Shown: positions 17,429-25,197 of the stretch, piece after piece | Layout: every line of letters starts with the position of its first letter | Numbering within the stretch: position 1 is the first letter of the stretch | Assembly: GCA_041675285.1 (NCBI GenBank) | Contig: JBAYTZ010000008.1 | Span: 1-64,000, forward strand | Direction: 5' to 3' | Origin: Candidatus Delongbacteria bacterium | GTDB lineage: Bacteria; CAIWAD01 | DNA: 64,000 nt | Notes under the pieces: model-generated | Told to the model about the DNA's origin: nothing | Databases searched by the model: none | The model's input: only the letters and a program-made list of their open reading frames with translations | Made by a program: the position numbers and the translations under genes

Positions 17429-17643
17429 ACCACAGAGTCACAGAGGCGCAGAGGCCGGAAAGGTCTTGGCCTGGGTTGCGCGTGACGCGTCCGAGGATCT
17501 GCTTGGGCACGAAGACTCGAAGGCTCGAAGACGGGCGGACTTGGGGGTTGAGCACCCCCCATCCCACCGCGGGGCGCGAGGGAAGGGAATTGGCTTCGCC
17601 TCGCCCAGGCCATGGGATCCCCCGGTCAAGCCGGGGGATGACG
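17429..17643. repeat. Repeat block: CACAGAG arm, GGGAATTGGCTTCGCC module and CCCCCGG palindrome
   Basis: A CACAGAG arm (CCACAGAGTCACAGAGGCGC, 17430 on) is followed by a CGAAGACTCGAAGGCTCGAAG stretch near 17508. Next comes the module GGGAAGGGAATTGGCTTCGCC, also found near 14690 and 20150. Last is the palindrome GGGATCCCCCGG / CCGGGGGATGACG (17614-17643). No coding potential is convincing. Confidence 0.7.
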
Positions 17644-17653
17644 AAATGGATGC

Positions 17654-17843
17654 GTGAGGTGAAGCCCGCAGGACTGAACCAGAACCAGGTGGTGACGCCG
17701 TCAGGCGGAACCAACTACACGGTTGCAGGAAGGCCAAACTGCCGCCAGCGGAAGGCCACCGCGAGGTGGCCTGACTCTGGCGGGTGAGAAAAAGCGCCTC
17801 TTTGGCTCCACCTTTCTGGCGCCAGCAGAAAGGTGGAAAACAA
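17654..17843 (+). repeat. Two-hairpin dispersed element, copy 2
   Basis: Same order as the other copies: GTGAAGCCCGCAGG, then CCAGGTGGTGACGCCGTCA. Hairpin one has outer arms CGCCAG 17743-17748 and CTGGCG 17777-17782, and inner arms GGCCACC 17754-17760 and GGTGGCC 17765-17771. The linker GAGAAAAAGCGCCTC and a CCACCTTTCT / AGAAAGGTGG hairpin follow. The inner stem differs from copy 1 at several positions on both sides while staying fully paired. Confidence 0.8.
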
Positions 17844-17893
17844 GGGCTCCGGCTGATGAGCAAGGCGCGTTGAACCCCCATCCTAACCTTCCC

Positions 17894-18007
17894 CCTTGCA
17901 GGGGGAAGGGACGCACAGCGCAGCCCATTGCCGGGACTTGAGTCCGCCCACCTTGCAGGGGGAAGGGACGCACAGCGCAGCCCATTCCCGGGACTTGAGT
18001 CCGCCCG
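17894..18007 (+). repeat. 57-bp tandem direct repeat, two copies
   Basis: The unit containing TTGCAGGGGGAAGGGACGCA and ending GGGACTTGAGTCCGCCC occurs twice in a row with a 57-base period (TTGCA at 17896 and 17953). Each unit contains the small palindrome GGGACTTGAGTCC. It lies just before the yebC promoter. Confidence 0.75.
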
Positions 18008-18044
18008 CGCGGCAGCGCGAGAGCCCGCGCGGCCAGCGTGTGTG

Positions 18045-18073
18045 TTGTGCCCGGAGGCCGATTTCGCTACTCT
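18045..18073 (+). promoter_or_regulatory. Promoter of the yebC-ruv cluster
   Basis: TTGTGC (18045-18050), 17-base spacer, TACTCT (18068-18073), giving a leader of about 35 bases before yebC. Confidence 0.5.
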
Positions 18074-18113
18074 TTCCCGGCTTCAAACAGCAAGGACGGT
18101 GTCAGGAGGTCTC

Positions 18114-18860
18114 ATGTCGGGTCATTCCAAGTGGTCCACCATCAAGCGGAAGAAGGGCGCGCTGGACGCCAAGCGCGGCAAGATCTTCTCCAAACTGGTC
18201 AAGGAGATCACCGTCGCCGTGCGCACGGGCGGCGCGGACGAGGACGCCAACCCGCGGCTGCGGCTGGCCCTCAACAAGGCCCGCTCCAACAGCATGCCCA
18301 CCACCAACATCGAGCGCGCCATCGCCAAGGGCTCGGGGGAGGCGGACGGCGTGCACTATGAAGAGATCACCTACGAGGGCTACGGCCCGGGCGGCGTGGC
18401 CTTCATCGTGGAGTGCATGACGGACAACCGCAACCGCACGGTGGGCGAGGTGCGCCACGCCTTTTCGCGCAACAACGGCAACATGGCCGAGAGCGGCGCG
18501 GTCTCCTGGAACTTCGAGCGGCTGGGCTACCTGAGCGTGGCCAAAGGCAACACCAGCGAAGACGACCTGATGCTGATGGTGATGGACGCCGGCGCCGAGA
18601 ACCTCGAAGACGGCGACGAGGTCTGGGAGATCTACTGCCCGCTGGAGTCGCTGGAGGCCGTGCGCCTGGCCGTGGTGGCCAACAAGCTCGAGGTCAAAGA
18701 GTACAGCCCCACCCTGAAGGCCAAGACCCTCTGCGACACCGGCGCCGAGGACGCCCCGCGCGTGCTCAAGCTGATCGACGTCCTGGAGGACCTGGACGAC
18801 GTGCAGGAGGTCTACACCAACTTCACGGCGGACGAGGCCGTGCTGGCCGGACTGGAGTAG
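18114..18860 (+). CDS. yebC: YebC/PmpR-family protein
   Basis: A 248-residue member of the YebC/TACO1 family. Members act as DNA-binding regulators and, as shown more recently, as translation factors at difficult proline-rich stretches. The N-terminus MSGHSKWSTIKRKKGALDAK is the family hallmark, with GGADEDANPRLRLA and YEGYGPGGVAFIVE in the middle. Full length. ATG 18114 follows AGGAGG. It heads a run with ruvC (11 bp gap) and ruvA, the common arrangement in many bacteria. Confidence 0.96.
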   Translation: MSGHSKWSTIKRKKGALDAKRGKIFSKLVKEITVAVRTGGADEDANPRLRLALNKARSNSMPTTNIERAIAKGSGEADGVHYEEITYEGYGPGGVAFIVECMTDNRNRTVGEVRHAFSRNNGNMAESGAVSWNFERLGYLSVAKGNTSEDDLMLMVMDAGAENLEDGDEVWEIYCPLESLEAVRLAVVANKLEVKEYSPTLKAKTLCDTGAEDAPRVLKLIDVLEDLDDVQEVYTNFTADEAVLAGLE

Positions 18861-18871
18861 CGGAGGCCGCC

Positions 18872-19357
18872 GTGCGCGTGCTGGGCATCGATCCGGGCCT
18901 GGCCCGCACGGGCTTCGGGATCGTGGACGGCGTGGGCGGCCGCTATCAGGCCGTGGACTACGGCGTGGTGACCACGGCCGGCGAGTTCCCGGAGCGGCTG
19001 GTGCAGCTCTACCGCTCCCTGGCCGAACTGGTGGCGCGGCATTCCCCCGACGCCCTCTCCATCGAAAGCGTGTTCCAGGGGCCCAACGTCTCGTCGCTGG
19101 TCAAGCTCTCCCACGCCCGGGCCGCGGCCATCCTGGCGGCCGGGTTGAAGGGCCTGCCCGTGGCCGAGTACACGCCCATGCAGATCAAGCGCGCCGTGAC
19201 CGGGCGGGGCGGCGCCGACAAGACCCAGGTGGGCTTCATGGTCACGCGGCTGCTGAACCTGCGCGAACCGCCCAAACCCCTGGACGCCAGCGACGCCCTG
19301 GCCGCCGCCCTTTGCCACCTCCACCGGGCCGTCTTGGCCGAACGCATCCGGACCTGA
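18872..19357 (+). CDS. ruvC: Holliday junction resolvase RuvC
   Basis: Endonuclease that cuts Holliday junctions moved by RuvAB. 161 residues from GTG 18872, which follows CGGAGG by five bases. All four acidic catalytic residues are present at family positions: D7 (LGIDPGLARTG), E65 (SIESVF), D138 and D141 (LDASDALAAALCH). ruvA starts two bases after its stop. Confidence 0.97.
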   Translation: MRVLGIDPGLARTGFGIVDGVGGRYQAVDYGVVTTAGEFPERLVQLYRSLAELVARHSPDALSIESVFQGPNVSSLVKLSHARAAAILAAGLKGLPVAEYTPMQIKRAVTGRGGADKTQVGFMVTRLLNLREPPKPLDASDALAAALCHLHRAVLAERIRT

Positions 19358-19359
19358 GC

Positions 19360-19974
19360 ATGTACGAATACCTCCGTGGCCGTGTGGAATCCGTCGCTCC
19401 CACCCAGGTGGTGCTGGAGACCGCCGGCGTGGGCTGGGACCTGGCCTGCAGCGTCAACACCAGTCGCCGGCTGGAGCGCGGGCAGGAGGCGCGCCTCTGG
19501 GTGCACCTGCTGGTGCGCGAGGATCTGCTGGCCCTGACGGCCTTCCACAGCCGGGGCGAGCGCGAGCTGTTCCGCGACCTGATCTCCGTGGCCGGCGTGG
19601 GTCCCAAGGTGGCGCTGGCCGTGCTCTCCGGGCTGGAGGAGAACGACCTGCTGGAGGTGGTGCGCAGCCAGTCCGTCGAGCGCCTGACCCGCGTGCCGGG
19701 CATCGGGCGCAAGATCGCCGAGCGCCTTTTGTTGGAGCTGAAGGATCGCTTTGAGAAGCGCCAGGGTCCGGGGCCCGGTGGTCTGAGCCTGCCGGGCGGC
19801 GCACCGGACGATCCGCGCCAGCAGGCCCTGGAAGCGTTGGTGGCGCTGGGCTTCAAGCCCGCCCAGGCGGAGCCGGAGCTGGCCCGCGCGCTGGCCCAGT
19901 TCCAGGCCGAGGGCGGCGCGGGCCTGCCGGAGGTGGGCGAGTGGATCCGCCGCGTGCTGCAGAAGGGGCGTTGA
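19360..19974 (+). CDS. ruvA: Holliday junction branch-migration protein RuvA
   Basis: 204-residue tetrameric junction-binding protein. It has an N-terminal OB fold (MYEYLRGRVESVAPTQVVLE), two helix-hairpin-helix motifs (ISVAGVGPKVALAVL and LTRVPGIGRKIAERLLLELK), and a C-terminal RuvB-binding domain (DPRQQALEALVALGFKPAQA). It follows ruvC by two bases. A 218-bp repeat-containing gap separates it from ruvB. Confidence 0.97.
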   Translation: MYEYLRGRVESVAPTQVVLETAGVGWDLACSVNTSRRLERGQEARLWVHLLVREDLLALTAFHSRGERELFRDLISVAGVGPKVALAVLSGLEENDLLEVVRSQSVERLTRVPGIGRKIAERLLLELKDRFEKRQGPGPGGLSLPGGAPDDPRQQALEALVALGFKPAQAEPELARALAQFQAEGGAGLPEVGEWIRRVLQKGR

Positions 19975-20021
19975 CCGTTATCCTGTCGCATGCCGGGATC
20001 GCCTGAACGGTTGCTGGACCT

Positions 20022-20168
20022 GTCATCCCAGCGAAAGCTGGGATCCCAAGGCATGAGTGAGGCGAAGCAGCGCCCCGGATGCGAATGGGGCATTCGTTGC
20101 TGGCCTCCATCCCCCGCCGCTGCGCGGCGCCTTCCCCCGCCGGGGTCGGGGGAAGGGAATTGGCTTCG
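20022..20168. repeat. Palindromic repeats inside the ruv cluster
   Basis: Hairpin GTCATCCCAGC-GAAA-GCTGGGATCC (20022-20048) is followed by a GC-rich module containing CCGCCGCTGCGCGGCGCC and GGGAAGGGAATTGGCTTCGCC (about 20106-20168). Both match modules at 14.7 and 17.6 kb. The DNA sits between ruvA and ruvB, so it is transcribed if the operon is intact. Confidence 0.7.
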
Positions 20169-20192
20169 CCCGTACGACAAGCAGAGGATCAC

Positions 20193-21233
20193 GTGGACGA
20201 GTTCGAAGACGAATCCCGCATCATCTCCACCCGGCTCACGCCGGACGACCGCTTCGAGGGCGCCCTGCGCCCGGAGCGGCTGGAGGACTTCGTGGGGCAG
20301 GAGCGCCACAAGGAAAACCTGCGGGTCTTCATCGAGGCGGCGCGCCGGCGCGGCGAGGGGCTGGACCACTGCCTGTTCCACGGCCCGCCCGGGCTGGGCA
20401 AGACCACGCTGGCCCACATCCTGGCCCGCGAACTCGGCTGCGAAATCCGCGTCACCAGCGGCCCCGTGCTCGAGAAACCTGCCGACCTGGCGGGTCTGCT
20501 GACCAATCTGAGCGACCGGGACATCCTGTTCGTGGACGAGGTGCATCGGCTGGGCAAGGTGGTGGAGGAGTACCTCTACCCGGCGATGGAGGACTTCCGC
20601 CTGGACATCCTGCTGGACCGCGGCGCGGCGGCGCGCAGCGTGCAGCTCAGCCTGCCGCGCTTCACGCTGGTGGGCGCCACCACCCGGGCCGGTCTGCTCT
20701 CCAGTCCGCTGATGGCCCGTTTCGGGATCGTCGTGCACCTGGAGCACTACCAGGTCCACGAGCTGGCCGCCATCCTGGCGCGCAGCGCCACGCTGCTGGA
20801 CATCGATCTGGCCCCGGAGGCCGCCGCCGAGCTGGCGGGCCGCTGCCGGGGCACTCCGCGCATCGCCAACCGCCTGCTGCGCCGCCTGCGCGACTTCGCC
20901 CAGGTCAAGGGCACGGGCCGGGTGACCCTGGAAATCGCGCGCTACGGGCTGGAGCGGCTGGAAGTGGACGAGGCCGGGCTGGACAAGCTGGACCGCCGCT
21001 TCCTGCGCGCCCTGTGCGAGGTCTACCAAGGCGGTCCGGTGGGCCTGGGCACGCTGGCCGTGGCCCTGGGCGAGGAGGAGGACACGCTGGAGGAGGTGCT
21101 GGAGCCCTTCCTGGTGAAGGAGGGATTCGTGCAGCGCACCCAGCGCGGCCGCGTGGCCCTGCCCCGTGCCTGGAGCCACCTGGGACTCAGCCCCCGTCCG
21201 GCGCCCGGGGAGTCCGACCGTCTGCCATTCTAG
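20193..21233 (+). CDS. ruvB: Holliday junction DNA helicase RuvB
   Basis: 346-residue AAA+ motor that drives branch migration with RuvA. Walker A is HGPPGLGKTTLAH and Walker B ILFVDEVHRL. Sensor 1 is LVGATTRAGLLSSPLMARFG. A C-terminal winged helix (GPVGLGTLAVALGE) is present. GTG 20193 follows AGAGGA. The upstream repeats may bring their own promoter or attenuate read-through from ruvA. Confidence 0.97.
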   Translation: MDEFEDESRIISTRLTPDDRFEGALRPERLEDFVGQERHKENLRVFIEAARRRGEGLDHCLFHGPPGLGKTTLAHILARELGCEIRVTSGPVLEKPADLAGLLTNLSDRDILFVDEVHRLGKVVEEYLYPAMEDFRLDILLDRGAAARSVQLSLPRFTLVGATTRAGLLSSPLMARFGIVVHLEHYQVHELAAILARSATLLDIDLAPEAAAELAGRCRGTPRIANRLLRRLRDFAQVKGTGRVTLEIARYGLERLEVDEAGLDKLDRRFLRALCEVYQGGPVGLGTLAVALGEEEDTLEEVLEPFLVKEGFVQRTQRGRVALPRAWSHLGLSPRPAPGESDRLPF

Positions 21234-21286
21234 TCACTGGATCGCGGGGCTTCCTGCGCTCCCCGGCACCCAACTCAGGAAGCCCG

Positions 21287-22078
21287 ATGCTGAAAGACCT
21301 CTGCATCCGCCTGGTGGGTCGCGCCTTCTGGGCGGACCGCGTGACCTTCTGGACCGAGCTGCACCACGCCCTGCTCCCCCCGCGCACCCGGGGCATGCGC
21401 ATCATCACGGGACAATTGGTCCGGCGTGGCGACACCGTGCTGGACGTGGGCGCCAATATCGGGCGCATCACCCACGCCCTGGCCCGGGCGGTGGGGCCGG
21501 CCGGCCGCGTCCACGCCTTCGAACCCACCCCCATGGCGCGTCGCGTCCTCGAGGCGCTGGTGAAGCTGCGCCGGCTCCGCCAGGTGACGGTCGTGCCCGC
21601 CGCGGTGGGCCGGGAGGACGGCCGGCTGGAACTGCTAATTCCCTTGAAGGACAATTGGAAACCCATGCACCAGATCACCCACCGGGCTGGAGACGGCGGC
21701 GAGGAAGGTTTACGTCTCGAGGTGCCGCTGCTGTCCCTCGACACCTATTGGAAGCAGCAGGGCGAACCGGACATCAGCCTGATCAAGTGTGACACGGAGG
21801 GGCAGGAACTCTTCGTGCTGCAGGGCGCGCGCGAGCTACTGGCCCGCTGTCATCCCGCCCTATTCTGCGAGGTGGAGGCCCCCTATCTGGAGCGCTCGGG
21901 GCATCGGCCGGAGGACATCTTCGCCTTTGTGGGCGAACTGGGCTACCAGGCCCTCCGGGCGGATTCCCACGACCAGCTGGTGACCGTCGCCGGCTACGAG
22001 GCGCGCTGCTGCTACTTCTTCCTCCACCCGGAGCGCTGGCCGGCGGGCCTTACGCACTTGCGGAGCGCGCAGGCCTGA
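21287..22078 (+). CDS. FkbM-family methyltransferase
   Basis: A 263-residue SAM-dependent O-methyltransferase of the FkbM type. Many of these methylate sugars in polysaccharides or small metabolites. The SAM-binding motif DTVLDVGANIGRITHALAR and the acidic turn VHAFEPTP are clear. SLIKCDTEGQELFVLQGA (about residue 165) is the FkbM hallmark DxEG. ATG 21287 follows CAGGA. It is a lone gene ending just before a tandem-repeat array; no glycan cluster is next to it. Confidence 0.9.
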   Translation: MLKDLCIRLVGRAFWADRVTFWTELHHALLPPRTRGMRIITGQLVRRGDTVLDVGANIGRITHALARAVGPAGRVHAFEPTPMARRVLEALVKLRRLRQVTVVPAAVGREDGRLELLIPLKDNWKPMHQITHRAGDGGEEGLRLEVPLLSLDTYWKQQGEPDISLIKCDTEGQELFVLQGARELLARCHPALFCEVEAPYLERSGHRPEDIFAFVGELGYQALRADSHDQLVTVAGYEARCCYFFLHPERWPAGLTHLRSAQA

Positions 22079-22090
22079 TTCCCCGGAGCC

Positions 22091-22299
22091 GTGCCAGGTC
22101 GGTGCCAGGCCGGTGCCAGGTCGGTGCCAGGCGGGTGCCAAGTCGTTGCCAGGTCGGTGCCAGGTCGTTGCCAGGCCGGCGCCAGGCCGGCGCCAGACCG
22201 ATGCCAGACCAGTGCCAGGCCGGTGCCAGGCGGGTGCCAGGCGGGTGCCAGGCGGGTGCCAGGTCGGTGCCAGGCCGGTGCCAGGCCGGTGCCAGGCAC
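22091..22299 (+). repeat. 11-bp tandem array, 19 units
   Basis: Nineteen consecutive 11-base units with consensus GTGCCAGGYSG (for example GTGCCAGGTCG, GTGCCAGGCCG, GTGCCAGGCGG). It begins 13 bases after the FkbM stop. Variation is concentrated in positions 9-10 and in the first bases. Because 11 is not a multiple of 3, all frames read a similar Pro/Gly/Arg/Cys peptide, which is an artefact and not a gene. There are no spacers, so it is not CRISPR. Confidence 0.95.
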
Positions 22300-22639
22300 C
22301 GTGCATGAAGTGGAATCCGTGTCTATCACCTTGGACGGCGGACCCAGGCGGTGTCAGGCTGATGCCAGACCCCAACCTAAGTTACGCATCAAAATCTATT
22401 TAAATTCGCAAGATTAGTTAAGTGGCGATTTGTTCGGTTAAAATTCAGCTGCAGTTTATGGCGGCTATTTGGATTCTCTATTAAAAACTGAAGTGCTATC
22501 AGACCGCAAGAATCCCCGAGTGGCGGTCCGGCCCGGGTTTTCCTACCTTGGACAGCCATTTTTCCGCCCGCCGGAGGCTGTCCGGTGCGCTTCCACCACC
22601 CGTGTCGGGGTGGAGGGGAGCCAAGCGAGGATTCCCGCC
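22300..22639. other. AT-rich gap before queA
   Basis: 340 bp without a gene. Bases 22380-22500 are much more AT-rich than the neighbourhood. A decayed relative of the array (GTGTCAGGCTGATGCCAGAC) occurs at about 22352. TACCTT at 22544 has the -10-like context seen before other genes here (CCTACCTTGG), but I see no good -35. Confidence 0.5.
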
Positions 22640-23674
22640 ATGCGTCTGTCCGACTTCAAGTACACGCTTCCCGAGAAACTCATTGCCCAGGAACCCTTGA
22701 AGGAGCGCGACAAGTCGCGCCTGCTGATCCTGGACAAGCAGACGGGCCAGGTGGAGCACAAGCTCTTCAAGGACGTGGTGGATTACTTCGGCGAGCATGA
22801 CGTGGTGGTGGTGAACGACACGCGGGTGGTGAAGGCGCGCATGACGGGCTACAAGGAGAAGACCGACGCCGAGATCGAGGTCTTCCTGCTGCGCGAACTC
22901 AACGAGAACATGTGGGAGATCATGGTCAAGCCGGCGCGCAAGGTGCGCATGGGTAACACCATCACCCTCCAGGAGGGGATCACCTGCGACATCATCGACA
23001 ACACCACCTCCGGCGGCCGTGTAGTGCGCGTCAACTACGACGGCGACTTCCACAAGATCATCGAGAAGTACGGCAGCGTGCCGCTGCCCCCCTACATCCG
23101 CCGCACGCCGGACAAGAAGGACGAGAAGAACTACCAGACCATCTTCGCCGACGAGGGCCGGGTGGGCGCCGTGGCCGCGCCGACCGCCGGCCTGCACTTC
23201 ACCAAGCGCCTGCTGGGGCGGCTTGAGAAGAAGGGTGTGGCCGTGGTTCCCATCACCCTGCACGTCAGCCTGGGCACCTTCCGCCCGGTGAACGTGGAGG
23301 ACTTGACCCGCCACCGGATGGACAGCGAGCATTACATCGTCACCCGGGAGACCGCCCGGACCGTCAACGACCGCATCAAACTGGGCGGCAAGGTCTGGGC
23401 TGTGGGCACCACCGTGGCCCGCACGTTGGAGACCGTGGCGCGCTTCAACGGCGGGATCAACCCGGACAAGGGCTGGACGGACAAGTTCATCTACCCGCCC
23501 TACGAGTTCAAGGTGGTGGACCGGCTGATCACCAACTTCCACCTGCCTTCCAGCACGCTGCTGATGCTGGTGTCCGCCTTCGCCACCCGCGACCAGATCC
23601 TGGCCTCCTACAAGGCCGCCGTCAAGGAGAAGTACCGCTTCTTCAGTTACGGCGACGCCATGTTGATCAAGTGA
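22640..23674 (+). CDS. queA: S-adenosylmethionine:tRNA ribosyltransferase-isomerase QueA
   Basis: Adds the epoxycyclopentane moiety from SAM to 7-aminomethyl-deazaguanine in tRNA during queuosine synthesis. 344 residues, full length: MRLSDFKYTLPEKLIAQEPL at the N-terminus, VVVVNDTRVVKAR, GAVAAPTAGLHFT and TNFHLPSSTLLMLVSAF. The frame is open upstream to 22469 but that part shows no domain, so ATG 22640 is chosen. Its codons are less GC-biased than its neighbours. Its stop overlaps the GTG of ispDF (GTGA). Confidence 0.97.
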   Translation: MRLSDFKYTLPEKLIAQEPLKERDKSRLLILDKQTGQVEHKLFKDVVDYFGEHDVVVVNDTRVVKARMTGYKEKTDAEIEVFLLRELNENMWEIMVKPARKVRMGNTITLQEGITCDIIDNTTSGGRVVRVNYDGDFHKIIEKYGSVPLPPYIRRTPDKKDEKNYQTIFADEGRVGAVAAPTAGLHFTKRLLGRLEKKGVAVVPITLHVSLGTFRPVNVEDLTRHRMDSEHYIVTRETARTVNDRIKLGGKVWAVGTTVARTLETVARFNGGINPDKGWTDKFIYPPYEFKVVDRLITNFHLPSSTLLMLVSAFATRDQILASYKAAVKEKYRFFSYGDAMLIK

Positions 23675-24957
23675 GCGCGCCGCGGACGGCCGCGCCCCTC
23701 CGGCTGGCCGTGGTGATCACGGCGGGCGGCACGGGCAGACGGATGGGCGCGGGAGCCCCCAAGCAGTTTCTGACCCTGGCGGGCCGGCCGGTGCTGGCCC
23801 GCACCCTTGAGCAGGCCCTGGAGTGGGGCCGGCGGGCGGCGCCCGCGCTGGAACTGGCTGCCCTGGTGGTGAGCCATCCCGCCGGTGGGGGGGCGGAAAC
23901 CGCGCGGCTGGCCGTGGCGGCCTGCCAGGCGGCGGACTGCGCCACCTGGGCGCCCGACCTGCAGCTGCGCTGCCTGGACGGCGGGGCCACGCGCCAGGAG
24001 AGCGTGAGGCTGGCCCTGGCCGGCCTGCCCGATGATCTGACCGCCGTCTTTGTCCACGACGGGGCCCGGCCCCTGGCGTCCGCCGAGCTCTATCAATCCC
24101 TTTGGCAGTTGTTGGAGCGCACTCCTGCCGCGCTGGGCGTCGTGCCCCTGCTCCCGCCCGGCGACACCCTGAAGGCCATCAGCTGCGCGGCCGACGGTCT
24201 GGCCCAGGTCACGGCCACGGTGGATCGCGAGGGCGTGCGGGCCGTGCAGACACCCCAGCTCTTTCGCTGGCCGGACCTGCGCCGCTGGCACGAGCGGGCG
24301 GCCGCCGAGGGCTTTGTAGGCACAGACGACGCCTCGCTGGCCGAGCGCTACGCGCCGGAGGGCCGGGTGTTGGCGGCGGAGGGACGGCGCGTCAACCTGA
24401 AACTTACCCGGCCGGAGGATCTGGCCATGGCGGAAGGCTATCTGAGGGGTGAGGCGGGACCGCCAGGCTCCAGCCTGGCGGACCTGCGGGTGGGCCAGGG
24501 CTTCGACGTCCACGCCTTTACCGAAGGTCGACCGTTAATCCTGGGTGGCGTCGAGATCCCCCACGAGCGCGGCTTGGCCGGCCACAGCGACGCCGACGTG
24601 CTGCTGCACGCCATCAGCGACGCCCTGCTGGGCGCGGCGGGCCTGGACGACATCGGCGCCCACTTCCCGGACACGGACTCCGCTTGGAAGGGCGCGGACA
24701 GCTGGAAGTTGCTGGTGGAGGTGAACCGCCGGGTGCGGGCGGCGGGCTTCCGGCCCCTCAACGTGGATGCCACGCTGATCTGCGAGCGGCCCAAGATCCG
24801 ACCCTACGTTCCGGCCATGCGCGCGCGCATCGCCGCCGCGCTGGAGCTGCCGGAAGCGGCTGTCAACGTCAAGGGCACCACCACCGAGCGGCTGGGCTTC
24901 ACCGGTCGCGGCGAGGGCATCGCCGCCCAGGCGGTCTGCCTGCTGTGCGGCCCATAA
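23671..24957 (+). CDS. ispDF: Bifunctional IspD/IspF enzyme of the MEP isoprenoid pathway
   Basis: A fusion of MEP cytidylyltransferase (residues about 10-260) and 2-C-methyl-D-erythritol 2,4-cyclodiphosphate synthase (about 270-428). IspD signatures are VVITAGGTGRRMGAGAPKQF, FVHDGARPL and TDDASLAE. IspF signatures are VGQGFDVHAF (zinc ligands), GHSDADVLLHAISDALLGAAGLDDIG and NVKGTTTERLGFTGRGEGIA. In many bacteria these are separate genes. GTG 23671 overlaps the queA stop by four bases. Confidence 0.96.
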   Translation: MSAPRTAAPLRLAVVITAGGTGRRMGAGAPKQFLTLAGRPVLARTLEQALEWGRRAAPALELAALVVSHPAGGGAETARLAVAACQAADCATWAPDLQLRCLDGGATRQESVRLALAGLPDDLTAVFVHDGARPLASAELYQSLWQLLERTPAALGVVPLLPPGDTLKAISCAADGLAQVTATVDREGVRAVQTPQLFRWPDLRRWHERAAAEGFVGTDDASLAERYAPEGRVLAAEGRRVNLKLTRPEDLAMAEGYLRGEAGPPGSSLADLRVGQGFDVHAFTEGRPLILGGVEIPHERGLAGHSDADVLLHAISDALLGAAGLDDIGAHFPDTDSAWKGADSWKLLVEVNRRVRAAGFRPLNVDATLICERPKIRPYVPAMRARIAAALELPEAAVNVKGTTTERLGFTGRGEGIAAQAVCLLCGP

Positions 24958-25197
24958 AAATCTAGGCGCGACAGTCGCGACTGCCGCGCCCAGAGTGCCG
25001 CGCGAATCGTGGAGGTCTTCGCGCTATCCCGCGGATGGCCCTCCGCGGGGTTCGACCGCCCCCTGAACCTTCGGCCAAAGGGTCAGAGCCACGATCTGAG
25101 GCGACTATCGGAACTCCACGAAAATGCTTGAGGCCTGCGCCGAACTTTTTTTGCCCCTGCGGCGCAGGTCCGATTTCCACGTCCGGGGCCGGGTGAC
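24958..25197. other. Gap without gene between ispDF and the thioredoxin-like gene
   Basis: 240 bp at the convergent ends of two units. It holds GC-rich inverted repeats such as GCGCGACAGTCGCGAC near 24966, but no coding frame, no T-tract terminator and no known repeat family that I can identify. Confidence 0.4.

Noticed and set aside
22091..22299. CRISPR array
   Set aside because: Units are contiguous 11-mers with no spacers, and no cas genes are present.
22091..22417. Peptides with repeating PGRCQAGAR in all frames
   Set aside because: They are produced by the 11-bp tandem array; no start site, no domain, and the same peptide appears in every frame.
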